From Candidatus Odyssella thessalonicensis L13 (lineage in GTDB: Bacteria; Pseudomonadota; Alphaproteobacteria; Paracaedibacterales; Paracaedibacteraceae), in the NCBI RefSeq assembly GCF_000190415.1, contig NZ_AEWF01000001.1, positions 248,001 to 312,000 of the forward strand: 64,000 bases of DNA. The letters are read 5' to 3'. The notes beneath the pieces are model-generated. The model was given only the letters and a program-made list of their open reading frames with translations, did not search any database and had not been told where the DNA came from. Of the stretch, positions 48,628 to 58,291 are shown piece by piece; position 1 is the stretch's first letter; each line of letters starts with the position of its first letter. The translations under genes and the position numbers were made by a program.

Positions 48628-49109
48628 ATATAAGATTTTTAGTTACTCAAAGAGGGTTTCTAGGTTTTTCAGGAGCGGTGGCATTCTTATGCCTCGCTTT
48701 TGCTTTTTATGCCCAATATTTTTTAAATGTTAATCCGTGTGTTCTGTGCTTATATGAACGCTATTTATACGGGGCGGTTGTACTCTTAGGAATGGGTAGT
48801 CTATCAATCAGTTATTATCGTTTAGCCTTTAACATACTGGGGGGTGTTCTTGCCTTTGGCTGCCTTTTGAGTATCTATCATCTAGGCGTCGAGCTGCATT
48901 GGTGGCAAGGCACGGCCGCTTGTCATGGTGTTACTCAGCAAGCTAAAAATATTGAAGAATTAAGAGCCCTTCTCCGCGCTAAACCCATGGCACGCTGCGA
49001 TCAGGCGAACTGGTTTATTTTAGGCATGTCAGCAACCTACCTCAATGTTATATGGTTTATGATCTTCTCCGCTTTATGGCATATTGTGCGGCGTCAGGAT
49101 AAATGCTAG
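48624..49109 (+). CDS. dsbB: DsbB-like disulfide bond formation protein
   Basis: It is a four-helix quinone-linked protein that re-oxidises DsbA. The first Cys pair is NPCVLCLYERY (about 37-47), as in DsbB, and the second pair is represented by Cys in AACHGV and ARCDQANW. The length of 161 is normal. It is coupled to the YqaA-like gene; dsbA is not in the window. Confidence 0.9.
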   Translation: MNIRFLVTQRGFLGFSGAVAFLCLAFAFYAQYFLNVNPCVLCLYERYLYGAVVLLGMGSLSISYYRLAFNILGGVLAFGCLLSIYHLGVELHWWQGTAACHGVTQQAKNIEELRALLRAKPMARCDQANWFILGMSATYLNVIWFMIFSALWHIVRRQDKC

Positions 49110-49148
49110 AAACAACTATAGACTCACTAATAAATTTTAAGTTTATAA

Positions 49149-50081
49149 ATGAAAAAATGGTTGCTTGATGACGTTTTAGAATTGTTTAATATGCCTTTTA
49201 ATGACCTGCTTTTTAAGGCACATACCATTCACCGTCAAAATTTTAATCCCAACGAGATCCAATTATCTACCTTGTATAATATTAAGACCGGCAGCTGTCC
49301 GGAAAACTGCTCTTACTGCTCACAATCTGCCCATTTCAATACTGGCCTGAAGAAGGAACCGTTAAAAGAATTAGAGGATGTTCTTGAAAAAGCACGAGCA
49401 GCCAAACAAAATGGTGCCAGCCGTTTTTGTATGGGAGCCGCTTGGCGGGGGCCTCGGGAGAGCGACCTTGATAAAGTCATTGAAATGGTCAAGGAAGTGA
49501 AAAGCTTAGGTCTGGAAACCTGTGTGACTTTAGGGCTTTTAAAGCCCGAACAAGCGGTAAAGCTTAAAGAAGCGGGCTTAGACTATTACAACCATAATAT
49601 TGATACCTCCGAAAGCCATTATGATAAGATTATTACCACCCGCACCTTTGCTGATCGCCTTGAGACCATTCAGTCAGTATCTGAGGCGGGTATAAATGTT
49701 TGCTGCGGTGGCATTTTAGGAATGGGTGAGACTACTCGGGATCGGGCGGAGATGCTGATGACGCTTGCAAATATGGACACGCCTCCTAAAAGTGTCCCCA
49801 TCAATATGCTTGTCCAAGTTCCCGGGACACCTTTGCATGGAACGGCTGCTGTAGATGCTTTAGATTTTGTGCGCACAATTGCGGTGGCCAGGATTTTAAT
49901 GCCTGCCTCCTATGTTCGGCTTTCTGCGGGACGCAGTGAGATGTCAAAGGAGCTACAGGCCCTGTGTTTCTTTGCCGGTGCAAACTCAACATTTTCTGGT
50001 GAACAATTATTAACTGTGGAAAATCAAAGACTATCAGATGACACTTTAATGTTTGAGAAATTAGGGTTACAGACAGTATAA
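49149..50081 (+). CDS. bioB: Biotin synthase
   Basis: It is a radical SAM enzyme that inserts sulfur into dethiobiotin. The 4Fe-4S cysteines are in [16 protein letters not shown] (about 52-67), followed by the YNHNIDTSE region and GGILGMGET. The length of 310 is slightly short but complete through the C-terminal TIM barrel. No bioA, bioD or bioF gene is nearby. Confidence 0.95.
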   Translation: MKKWLLDDVLELFNMPFNDLLFKAHTIHRQNFNPNEIQLSTLYNIKTGSCPENCSYCSQSAHFNTGLKKEPLKELEDVLEKARAAKQNGASRFCMGAAWRGPRESDLDKVIEMVKEVKSLGLETCVTLGLLKPEQAVKLKEAGLDYYNHNIDTSESHYDKIITTRTFADRLETIQSVSEAGINVCCGGILGMGETTRDRAEMLMTLANMDTPPKSVPINMLVQVPGTPLHGTAAVDALDFVRTIAVARILMPASYVRLSAGRSEMSKELQALCFFAGANSTFSGEQLLTVENQRLSDDTLMFEKLGLQTV

Positions 50082-50116
50082 ACTGGCGGCAAATCTTGGC
50101 TTTAGGAAGGATCTGT

Positions 50117-50374
50117 TTAAACCTTTTCCATCCATAAGACGATGCGCGTTTGAGGAATAATTAAATTACCTGCGGATACTATTTTTATTGAATGAAGCTT
50201 GCCGTCTAACTCACTCTCCCAGAAGCGTAAGAATTGCTTAATGCGAGGAAAGTGAGGGGGACGGTCGTAATCTTGCCAAAGAAATAGCTGTAACACATCA
50301 TAATAATCCGGTAAATGGTACAGAATTTCAGCTGTTGTTAATTCCATCCCATCCAACAATCGATCTATGCTCAT
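50117..50374 (-). CDS. Usg family protein
   Basis: The 85-residue protein matches the Usg-like family of alphaproteobacteria: LTTAEILYHLPDYYDVLQLF, then WQDYDRPPHFPRIKQFLRFW, then GKLHSIKIVSAG. Its function is unknown; the name comes from proximity to trp genes. ATG 50374 follows AGGGGAGGCGATC; the frame extends to 50395 without a better start. Confidence 0.9.
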   Translation of the reverse strand: MSIDRLLDGMELTTAEILYHLPDYYDVLQLFLWQDYDRPPHFPRIKQFLRFWESELDGKLHSIKIVSAGNLIIPQTRIVLWMEKV

Positions 50375-50512
50375 GATCGCCTCCCCTATTAGCATCTAAA
50401 AACATAGGGGAAAATATTTAAAAAATTATTTATTAATATTTTCTTGTTGCATTGACCGCCAACAATATTCTTGTAACTATTGAGTAAAGTGATCGCATAC
50501 GGGAAGAAAAAT

Positions 50513-50737
50513 ATGATAATCAAAACTTCTAAAGATGTAGGTAGATTGATCCGCCAGAAAAGGAAAAGTTTGGAGATGACTCAGGTTGAATTAGCTGGTC
50601 TTTCGGATGTAGGAAGTCGTTTTATGGTTGAGCTTGAACAAGGTAAACCGACCATTGAGATAGGTAAAGCTTTACAAGTCTTACGCATGCTAGGTATATA
50701 TTTACTACCCCAAGCCAAGGATGAGGTTGACCAATGA
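50513..50737 (+). CDS. HipB-like antitoxin, XRE helix-turn-helix
   Basis: The 74-residue protein is one Cro/C1-type HTH (VGRLIRQKRKSLEMTQVELA then SDVGSRFMVELEQGKPTIEI), the usual HipB form. ATG 50513 has GGGAAGAAAA upstream. It overlaps the hipA-like gene by 4 bases, the normal toxin-antitoxin layout, and probably autoregulates the pair. Confidence 0.85.
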   Translation: MIIKTSKDVGRLIRQKRKSLEMTQVELAGLSDVGSRFMVELEQGKPTIEIGKALQVLRMLGIYLLPQAKDEVDQ

Positions 50738-51933
50738 TTATTTATTTAAACAATCAACCCATCGGCAAGATTGAAACAACTGAAGACGGCCGTGAATTCT
50801 CTTATATTAGTAGCTATCTGCACCAGCCAAATGCGGTGGCTATCAGTCTGTCGTTACCGTTAGACCCTGCCCCCTATCCAGAGAAGATGGCTAAACCATT
50901 CTTCGATTCAATTTCGCCTGATCTATGGGACAGTAATGCTGAACATCATTTTCCTTGTTCTGGATCTCTATCTTTTTATAAGCATAATCTGTCCATACAG
51001 CCTTATAATGAGATCGAGATTGCCGAGTGTGAAGAGTTGCTTAATCGCCAACTGGTCCCCATCCCCAATAATCGATTAATTGCCATTGCTGATGTGCAAC
51101 CGCATTTAGGAATAAGCATAATTGATGGAGAGATCTTCCAAGCTGTTGAGCCAAATGATAATACTCATATCTTGAAAAGTGACCTGCCAGAGTTTGAAGA
51201 CCTAGTCGGCAATGAAATTTTTGTATCCCTGATCGCCTATAATCTTAATATTGCTGTCCCTATGATCTCCAGAGTTCATCTCAATAATACGCCTGCTTTG
51301 GTTATGGATAGACCTGACCGTTTAGCGCCGGTAGGGGCAGCGCAGCTCGGGCAAAAGATCCACCATGAATCCTTTATAAGTGCTCTGAGCAATCAGATCT
51401 TTGGGAGTGGTAAAAAGCATCATATTTCCATGGATGGGCAATTTGATCTGTTGCGGCAATACGCTATCGTACCGGCAGTAGATTGTCGCTCTTTAATAAG
51501 AGCAATATCTTTATGCTTGATTGCTGGTTGTGATGATTTCGCAATTGAGAATCAATTAATTGAGATATTACCCAATACCAGTTGCCGCTTGGCTCCCTTC
51601 TCTGGATTCATCACCACAGATCTTTATCCTAATACAGCCAAAAGATTCCTGGATTACTTATTTGGCATACAGCATTTTGCCCATTTGAAGAAATCACATA
51701 TATGTGACTTTGCGCAGAAGATTCGGGTTAATGATAAATATTTATGCTCAGTGATCCTGGAACTTTCCCATAGTATTCCTAAAATTGCGAAAGATATCTT
51801 TGAAACATTTCCAGCTTTGAAGTCACCTATAACCTTGAAAATTGCAAAACTTATCGATCAGCGGTCTATTATCTTGCGTGCTATGCTTCAAGATAAAAAG
51901 CTACAGAAGGAAAAGGTCCTGCAAGCAAGTTAG
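50734..51933 (+). CDS. HipA-like kinase with eroded active site
   Basis: It has the HipA N-terminal couple domain (KPFFDSISPD at 54-63) and kinase core. HILKSDLPEFEDLVGNE (145-161) fits the nucleotide-binding region. The Gly-rich loop reads IADVQPHLG, with His at 124 where the family has Lys. The catalytic loop is GCDDFAIEN (265-273), so D268 and N273 remain but the His is lost. The Mg-binding Asp of the YD motif is missing (LAPFSGF). HipA normally phosphorylates aminoacyl-tRNA synthetases; this copy is probably catalytically weak or dead. Expected length is about 400-440, and 399 is near normal. Confidence 0.8.
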   Translation: MIIYLNNQPIGKIETTEDGREFSYISSYLHQPNAVAISLSLPLDPAPYPEKMAKPFFDSISPDLWDSNAEHHFPCSGSLSFYKHNLSIQPYNEIEIAECEELLNRQLVPIPNNRLIAIADVQPHLGISIIDGEIFQAVEPNDNTHILKSDLPEFEDLVGNEIFVSLIAYNLNIAVPMISRVHLNNTPALVMDRPDRLAPVGAAQLGQKIHHESFISALSNQIFGSGKKHHISMDGQFDLLRQYAIVPAVDCRSLIRAISLCLIAGCDDFAIENQLIEILPNTSCRLAPFSGFITTDLYPNTAKRFLDYLFGIQHFAHLKKSHICDFAQKIRVNDKYLCSVILELSHSIPKIAKDIFETFPALKSPITLKIAKLIDQRSIILRAMLQDKKLQKEKVLQAS

Positions 51934-52108
51934 GGATTAAATCAGAAATGAAAGCTTTGATGCTATCTGGCTCTCTTTTCGAAAATACTATTCTCTTTAG
52001 ACCTAAGGTTGCTTTGGCAGTTTTTACCTCAAAGCTTAGCTTTAGAGCAGTTGCCCAGTTCTTCCGTGTTAATACGAAAAGCAACAGCTCCCCTTTTAGC
52101 AAGTCGTT

Positions 52109-53305
52109 TTAGTGAAGTACATTTTCCTCAACTATTGCCGCAGGATTTTCTTCATTCTCCTTAGCATCAATCGTTCGTCTGCGTTTAGAGAAGTCACAAG
52201 CTACATCCTCATCTTTAGTTTCAATAACACAATCAATATCCCTTAAACGATAAGGTAAAGCTTTAAGGTTACTATCTTCAGGTGCTGAGAATTGCTCATT
52301 AACTGCTATTATTGTTTTAATACATTCTTGTCCTTCAGGAAATAAACTCTCAAAGGTAATGGTCTGCTTAGGTTTATAAATGGTATCTTTTTTCATAAAC
52401 ATAGGTCGCCAGCCCGTCCGAGTGTCATCTACCCAATAGACCACGTCGTAATTACAGTCTTCTGGTGTCGAAAGAGTATCATGACAATTAACATTAGCTA
52501 CCCATGTAACAGTTACTGGCAGATCTTCCATTGATAGCCAACAAGAAGGAAGAATAGATTGCTGCTTTGTCTCCTCTTCCCTCTTACGCTTTCTCGTGTC
52601 AAAGTAGCAAAGCTCCTTTTCCTCATCCAAGGGAGTAACAGAATATAATAAAGTCATAAATTCAATAATTTCTGACTCTGTTATAAATTCGTAAACTCGA
52701 CCTTTGGCGGTTTCTAACTTAATCTCTACACTTTGCAAATTAGCAATATTGGGTTTATCTAATCTAAGTTCATTAGAATATGGAGGATAGGGATACACCC
52801 TCTCAACGTAGTCTTCCCCCTTTCTTATTGCATCTAAATAATTTTCAGCATTGAAGATAACTCCATAAGCGAGATCAAGAGGGATAAGCAGATAAGAAGG
52901 ATAAGTTGTGACTAATTTTTTATAATGATCAGTGTCTATGCGCCCACCAAACTGTTTTAGTTCATAATTTAGTTGCGGATGGTCGATCTCTGGCCATGAA
53001 ATAGGGCAAAATTTATCTTCTTTCTGAGATAAGTTTTGCCATAAATATTTATGACAGCTGATCTCATTTAATTTCTTTGAAACCAGTCGTACAGTTTTAA
53101 GGTTGTCATAGTCTAGTTTACTAAGAATCACCAATATTACGTCATCATTTAATTTACTGAAAACCGTATCGCTTTCTTGTTGATGGGTCGTGGCTGTTGG
53201 TTGGCTTTCTTGCTGCTCCATGCTTTGCGCTACAGAGATTTTAAAAGTGGCTAATAAAAGCGACAAGCTAAATAATTTAGTTAAATTCATTTTCGTTATC
53301 ATCAT
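52109..53305 (-). CDS. Exported F-box protein with NLS-like basic clusters
   Basis: A signal peptide occupies residues 6-26 (MNLTKLFSLSLLLATFKISV); ATG 53305 or the in-frame ATG at 53290 may be used. Residues 49-91 are a clear eukaryote-type F-box (DDVILVILSKLDYDNLKTVR, then LVSKKLNEIS). Two lysine/arginine clusters lie at 238-243 (RKRKRE) and 374-377 (KRRR), like monopartite nuclear localisation signals. The middle is beta-rich with no known domain. An F-box suggests recruiting a host SCF ubiquitin ligase, and the basic clusters suggest a nuclear destination; both are inference. It converges with the hipA gene. Confidence 0.72.
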   Translation of the reverse strand: MMITKMNLTKLFSLSLLLATFKISVAQSMEQQESQPTATTHQQESDTVFSKLNDDVILVILSKLDYDNLKTVRLVSKKLNEISCHKYLWQNLSQKEDKFCPISWPEIDHPQLNYELKQFGGRIDTDHYKKLVTTYPSYLLIPLDLAYGVIFNAENYLDAIRKGEDYVERVYPYPPYSNELRLDKPNIANLQSVEIKLETAKGRVYEFITESEIIEFMTLLYSVTPLDEEKELCYFDTRKRKREEETKQQSILPSCWLSMEDLPVTVTWVANVNCHDTLSTPEDCNYDVVYWVDDTRTGWRPMFMKKDTIYKPKQTITFESLFPEGQECIKTIIAVNEQFSAPEDSNLKALPYRLRDIDCVIETKDEDVACDFSKRRRTIDAKENEENPAAIVEENVLH

Positions 53306-53442
53306 AATTCTTAGTTAATTAAAGTATTTATTAGTTGGGACAATCATATATTAAAACAAATCTTACGGTATTATATTAGGTGAAAAATAAAACAAAATTT
53401 GATTTGTTGACAGTTACATCTTACTACAATCTATCCGAAAAA

Positions 53443-54171
53443 TCATGAAGTGATTTTTCTATAAATGGTGATAGCCGAAAAGAGATCAAGGAAAGCTTGA
53501 AAAACACTGATCTTTTTATCAAATCTGATCAACAATCGACGAGCTGGTTTCATCCAAGCAAAGAAGCCCTCGACAACCCAACGCTTGCTATATCTTCTTA
53601 AAGCTCGTCCATCTTGAGTTTTGTTCTTTCTGTTCCTCTTATGCGGAGCAATCAAGGTAATGCCTTTGTCTTTGAGAGCCTTATCATGAGGATCGCTATC
53701 ATAAGCTCTATCTCCTCCAAATGTGTGATTCTATCGGCAATAGGACAATCTTGTGAGGTTTCTTCTACAAGAGAGATTTCATGAGGCTGAGCTGAGGTGG
53801 CAATAGTGGCAATAGGGATCGATTTATCATCGACAATAACCATAACTTTGCTCCCTAATAACCATAACTTTGCTCCCTTTACCAATCTTAGTCAGACCAA
53901 TATGATCTCCCCCACACACAGCACGAACAAATGTTCCATCAATAAAACAAGCTTGTAGCGTGTGTTTATGCTCATAAAAAATCTCTAACAGCGTATCTCG
54001 CATTCCTATAAATAAGCCATGATCGGCCCAGTGGCGAAAGCGGCTATAGACGGTCGAACGAGGCGGATAATGGGGCGGCATATCTTTCCATTTCAAACCG
54101 TTGGACAATACATACAAGATAGCCTCCAGTATCAGCCGGTTTGACCACTTAAGGGGGTGCCCCCTTTTGGG
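53443..54171 (-). pseudogene. IS5-type transposase, frameshifted
   Basis: Starting near 54171 the frame reads PKRGHPLKWSNRLILEAILY, then LSNGLKWKDMPPHYPPRSTV and ACFIDGTFVRA (first Asp of the DDE). The frame breaks at a 22-bp tandem duplication, continues through MVIVDDKSIPIATIAT and HEISLVEETSQ, then breaks again near 53720. Only after that does another frame give FGGDRAYDSDPHDK (second Asp) and LIAPHKRNRKN. The C-terminal part RRYSKRWVVEGFFAWMK is intact. At least two frameshifts make it inactive. Confidence 0.85.
53835..53878. repeat. 22-bp tandem duplication in the transposase gene
   Basis: The word AATAACCATAACTTTGCTCC, continued by CT, occurs at 53835-53856 and again at 53857-53878 without differences. 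As 22 is not a multiple of three it shifts the frame. The perfect identity shows a recent event. Confidence 0.92.
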
Positions 54172-54316
54172 AACAGGACAAAAAAATACTTCAAGGTGCT
54201 TTTAATTTTCATCTGTTATCTTTATTATTGTCTTGTGTAGTGGTTAGGTTTTATTCAAAAATACTATTGCCACACATTTTTCCTAAATTAAATTCAAATA
54301 TTACTTTTTCGGATAG

Positions 54317-54686
54317 CTTCTATATTTATTTAAAAAATTTTTATTAATTGAGATGAAGGATAGCTACCCTCCCTTAAACTCACAAGAAATACAATCTGCG
54401 GTAAGATAGTTATGTATACCTTTATAAATGGAATGAATGCCTAACAATTTGAGAAGCGCGAATTAGTAACTTTACCGAAGCTATTAGCAACCTAAAAGGT
54501 TCTGATGCTGATGTTGACGATTATGTAGTAGAGGTACAGCTATCTATCAGAAGCGAGGGCTAAAGCGCTTTAGATTTCTATTGCGATGTCAATCATTGAA
54601 TTGGTTGACCTGAATACTATCTTCTCTTCCACCTTTTATTGCTGTGTGCTAAAATCAAGCAAATTCTAGGATAAAAGAGAATAGTT
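54317..54686. other. Intergenic, pheS upstream region
   Basis: It is AT-rich at the left and should contain the pheST promoter at the right. I see no PheM-like leader peptide with a run of Phe codons. A short acidic frame without a start codon lies at about 54455-54561 and may be a gene remnant. Confidence 0.35.
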
Positions 54687-55730
54687 ATGACAGAGCAACT
54701 GAGTTTATGGCAGGCAGAGATTCAATCTTGTCAGTCTTTACGCGATCTGGATGAGATTCGGGTACGACTTTTGGGGAAATCAGGCGAGATTACCGCCCTT
54801 TTAAAGACATTAGGGGCATTGCCCCCTGAAGAGCGTAAAGAAAAAGGTGCCGAAATCAATCATCTTAAAACAGTTGTTGCTGAGACTATTGACAGTCGCC
54901 GCTATCAGATTGAAGAGTCAGAGCTGGCAGAACGGTTAATAAAAGAAAAAATAGACGTAACATTATCCGTAACTCCTGAAGCTGTAGGCTCTATTCACCC
55001 TATTTCTCAGGTGTTTAATGAAATTATAAGCTACTTCTCGAATTTTGGCTTTGAAATTGCGACCGGTCCAGAAATCGAAGATGAGGAGCATAATTTCTCT
55101 GCTCTTAATATGCCAGATCATCACCCTGCTCGCCAATCCCATGATACCTTTTATATGATGCCTGATGAAGCAGGCATCCGTAAGCTTTTAAGGACCCATA
55201 CCTCAACCGTTCAAATTCGCACCATGCGGCGCCAGCAGCCACCGCTCAGGATTTTAGCACCGGGGCGTGTCTATCGCTGCGATTATGATGCCACCCATAC
55301 CCCCATGTTCCATCAAATGGAAGGGTTAGTGGTGGACAAAGGGATTAACTTTGGCCACTTAAAAGCAACCGTCATTGATTTCTGCAAACACTTCTTTGAA
55401 AGAGACGACTTAATAATCCGTTTCCGTCCCAGCTTTTTCCCATTTACTGAACCCTCAGCCGAAATGGATATCGGGTGTGATCGCAGCAGCGGCGGCATTA
55501 AATTCGGCCAAGGCAACGATTGGTTAGAGGTCTTTGGCTGTGGCATGGTCCATCCAAATGTTCTGAAGAATTGCGGTATTGATCCCGAAGAATACCAAGG
55601 TTTTGCCTTTGGCTTTGGCGTTGATCGTTTTGCGATGCTAAAGTACGGTATTCCCGATCTACGCGCCATGTTTGAAGCCGATGCTCGTTGGCTAAGCCAT
55701 TATGGCTTCTCACCTTTCGGAGGAAAGTAA
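54687..55730 (+). CDS. pheS: Phenylalanine-tRNA ligase alpha subunit
   Basis: It charges tRNA-Phe as an alpha2beta2 enzyme. Class II motif 2 is RTHTSTVQIRTM then RVYRCDYDATHTPMFHQMEG, and motif 3 is GFGVDRFAMLKYGI. The N-terminal coiled coil binds tRNA. The length of 347 is normal. pheT starts 3 bp after the stop. Confidence 0.97.
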   Translation: MTEQLSLWQAEIQSCQSLRDLDEIRVRLLGKSGEITALLKTLGALPPEERKEKGAEINHLKTVVAETIDSRRYQIEESELAERLIKEKIDVTLSVTPEAVGSIHPISQVFNEIISYFSNFGFEIATGPEIEDEEHNFSALNMPDHHPARQSHDTFYMMPDEAGIRKLLRTHTSTVQIRTMRRQQPPLRILAPGRVYRCDYDATHTPMFHQMEGLVVDKGINFGHLKATVIDFCKHFFERDDLIIRFRPSFFPFTEPSAEMDIGCDRSSGGIKFGQGNDWLEVFGCGMVHPNVLKNCGIDPEEYQGFAFGFGVDRFAMLKYGIPDLRAMFEADARWLSHYGFSPFGGK

Positions 55731-55733
55731 CCT

Positions 55734-58106
55734 ATGAAATTCACATTATCCTGGTTAAAAGACCATCTTGATACCTCAGCGAGCCTTAATGAAATCTGTG
55801 ATAAACTGGTCAATTTAGGGTTAGAAGTCGAAAACATTGAGAATCCCGCTGAAAAGCTTAAAGGATTTGTGGTGGCCCACGTGGTTAAACGGGAACAGCA
55901 TCCAAATGCTGACCGTTTGAGTCTGTGTGTCATTGATGATGGCTCTGGTCAACAGCTACAAGTTGTCTGCGGTGCCCCCAATGTTCGCCAAGGCCTAAAA
56001 ATTGCCTTTGCCCGTGAAGGAACAGTGATTCCTATTACCGGTCAAGCTTTGAAGAAGGGCGTTATCCGCGATGTTGAAAGCCAAGGAATGATCTGCTCAG
56101 CGCGCGAACTGATGATTGGCGAAAATCACGATGGTATTATGGAGTTAGATTCTGCTTTAGTACCGGGTCAAGACTTGGCCACAGCATTAAAGCTGGATGA
56201 TCCTGTCATTGAGCTGTCAATTACGCCTAACCGTGCTGATTGCTTTGGCGTTCGTGGCATTGCCCGTGATCTTGCGGCTGCTGGTCTGGGAACTTTAAAG
56301 ACGCTTGATTATCGCCCCTTTGTCGGGACTTTCGATTCGCCCATCACTGTTGCTATTGAGGCCTCTGATATCTGCCCAGAATTCAAAGGGGTCTATATCC
56401 GCAATGTTAAGAATGGAACTGCCCCTGACTTTATCAAGCATCGTCTAGAAGCTGTCGGCCAGAATATCATCAATGCTTTAGTGGATATCACCAATTATAT
56501 TGCCATTGATTTGGGTCGTCCTCTGCATGTCTTTGATGCTCAGAAATTACCCGCTCTGTTGACTGTTGGGGAAGCCCAAGGTGGTGAAGCTTTTGAAGCA
56601 TTGAATGGTAAACCTTATTCCTTGCCGGCCGGAGCAGCCAAGATTACAGCAAATGATGAAGTGATCTCATTGGGGGGAATTATGGGGGGATCAACCACGG
56701 GCGCCACCCTAGAGACCACCGATGTCTTGCTTGAATGCGCCCACTGGGATCCCATTAAAACTGCACTGGCCGGTCAGAAGTTACAACTCTTAAGTGAGGC
56801 CCGCACCCGTTTCGAACGCGGGGTTGATCCGCATAGTGTTGATCTGGGAATAAATGCCGGCGTGCAGTTAATCTTACAGTGTTGTGGCGGCCAACCGAGC
56901 CATGTGGTAACGGCTACTCATAAAAATGTTGCTCCAGCTAATTATACTCTCAAAGCACCCATTACTTTGACACATGCCAAGCTGACTTCATTGGGCGGTT
57001 TGAGTATCAGTTTAGAGGAAGCGGGAGATATTTTGTCACGGTTGGGCTTTGAGGTGGTAACTGCTAGCACTGAGCTAACTGTTACGCCTCCCTCGTTCCG
57101 CTTTGATATTGAAGGACCTGCAGACCTCGTAGAAGAAATTTTGCGAATAGCTGGCTACGATAATGTGCCACCTGTCTCTTTACCGCAGATAAAGATCCAG
57201 CCAAAGTTGCCGCGCAAAGCGGAAGTTGTCCGGCAATTGCTCGCTAGTCGTGGCCTGCAAGAATGTTATACTTGGTCATTCTTATCGGAGGCAAAGGCTC
57301 AGCTATTTGGCGGCCAAGCACCACATTTAAGTGTAGAAAATCCGATTAGTGTTGAACTGAAAGTTATGCGCCCAAGCATTCTTCCAAACCTGATTGATGC
57401 TGCGGTTCGTAATCATAATCGGGGTCTTGAAAATTGCCGTTTCTATGAAATTGCTGCTCAGTACTCTGGAAAGGGTGAGCAGTTAATGGCTTCGGGTCTG
57501 CGAACCCACCATCTTCATGAACGCGATTGGCAATCAAGTCCGCGCTCAGTCAATGTTTTCGATGCTAAAGCCGATGCTCTGGCTGTTTTAGCTGCTACTG
57601 GGTTGTCCGCTACCTCTTATCAAGTGGAGCAAGGTGGTCCTAGTTATTATCATCCCGGACGTTGCGGTACCATTCGACAAGGCAATCGTGTTTTAGGGTA
57701 CTTTGGAGAAGTGCATCCACGCATCTTGAAAGCCCTTGAGGCAGACTTCCCAGTAGTGGGATTTGAAGTCTTCTTAGAAATGTTACCAGAGATCAAACTG
57801 AAGAAGACAATGGCTAACTTTTCTAATTTACAGCCTGTAACTCGCGATTTTGCGTTTGTGATTGATCAAGAAACGCCTGCGGAAAAGCTAGTAACGGCTA
57901 TTCAAAAGGTTGATAAGATCTTGATTAAATCTGTCAATATCTTTGATGTGTATGCAGGGGCTAACATAGAAGCTGGTAAAAAGTCCATAGCTATTGAAGT
58001 GCGTCTAGAGCCAACAAAGGCTACTTTGACCGATGCGGAAATTCATGAGCTTTCGGATAAGATTATCGCACACGTGGGAAAGACAGTCGGTGGTAAGATT
58101 CGCTAA
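55734..58106 (+). CDS. pheT: Phenylalanine-tRNA ligase beta subunit
   Basis: Domains in order are the tRNA-binding EMAP-like domain (about 40-150, with HPNADRLSLCVIDDG and QVVCGAPNVR), the B3/B4 editing region, the B5 and catalytic-like core, and the C-terminal ferredoxin-like anticodon-binding domain (QPVTRDFAFVIDQE). The length of 790 is standard. Confidence 0.97.
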   Translation: MKFTLSWLKDHLDTSASLNEICDKLVNLGLEVENIENPAEKLKGFVVAHVVKREQHPNADRLSLCVIDDGSGQQLQVVCGAPNVRQGLKIAFAREGTVIPITGQALKKGVIRDVESQGMICSARELMIGENHDGIMELDSALVPGQDLATALKLDDPVIELSITPNRADCFGVRGIARDLAAAGLGTLKTLDYRPFVGTFDSPITVAIEASDICPEFKGVYIRNVKNGTAPDFIKHRLEAVGQNIINALVDITNYIAIDLGRPLHVFDAQKLPALLTVGEAQGGEAFEALNGKPYSLPAGAAKITANDEVISLGGIMGGSTTGATLETTDVLLECAHWDPIKTALAGQKLQLLSEARTRFERGVDPHSVDLGINAGVQLILQCCGGQPSHVVTATHKNVAPANYTLKAPITLTHAKLTSLGGLSISLEEAGDILSRLGFEVVTASTELTVTPPSFRFDIEGPADLVEEILRIAGYDNVPPVSLPQIKIQPKLPRKAEVVRQLLASRGLQECYTWSFLSEAKAQLFGGQAPHLSVENPISVELKVMRPSILPNLIDAAVRNHNRGLENCRFYEIAAQYSGKGEQLMASGLRTHHLHERDWQSSPRSVNVFDAKADALAVLAATGLSATSYQVEQGGPSYYHPGRCGTIRQGNRVLGYFGEVHPRILKALEADFPVVGFEVFLEMLPEIKLKKTMANFSNLQPVTRDFAFVIDQETPAEKLVTAIQKVDKILIKSVNIFDVYAGANIEAGKKSIAIEVRLEPTKATLTDAEIHELSDKIIAHVGKTVGGKIR

Positions 58107-58189
58107 GCAGCTATCCTAGGGTTAGCCGATAGTCAAAATTGCTTGTTCTGATTGTTCTTATATTTAGAAGTCATTAATGGGTAAAAATA

Positions 58190-58239
58190 AAGCCGCTAAA
58201 TTTACTTTAGCGGCTTATATGTAAAAGCTAGGCTTTTTT
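58190..58239. terminator. Terminator region after pheT
   Basis: AAGCCGCTAAA (58190-58200) and TTTAGCGGCTT (58206-58216) form a perfect 11-bp stem. A second short hairpin follows, AAAAGC and GCTTTT around TAG, leading into TTTTTT at 58234-58239. It can end pheT and, from the other strand, the F-box/Sel1 gene. Confidence 0.75.
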
Positions 58240-58291
58240 ATGCTTAGGAAGCATCATTTTAGAACTTAGAGTGTCTGATAGTATTACCCGT

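Larger units (their letters stand above)
53431..54316 (-). mobile_element. Degenerate IS5-family insertion sequence
   Basis: The ends are perfect 12-bp inverted repeats: CTATCCGAAAAA at 53431-53442 and TTTTTCGGATAG at 54305-54316. They enclose 886 bp, a normal IS5-group length. One transposase, in pieces, lies on the minus strand. A TA dinucleotide is part of both ends, so the exact target duplication is unclear. The element sits between the F-box gene and the pheS leader. Confidence 0.8.

Noticed and set aside
51881-52102. 73-codon minus-strand frame after hipA
   Set aside because: It overlaps the end of hipA, lacks a ribosome binding site and matches nothing I know.
53437-53459. Perfect inverted repeat GAAAAATCA/TGATTTTTC
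   Set aside because: It lies at the end of the insertion sequence and overlaps the transposase stop; without a T-run it is not a convincing terminator.
54455-54561. Acidic 36-codon frame between stops, reading ISNFTEAISNLKGSDADVDD
   Set aside because: It has no start codon or ribosome binding site and is too short to assign; at most a gene remnant.
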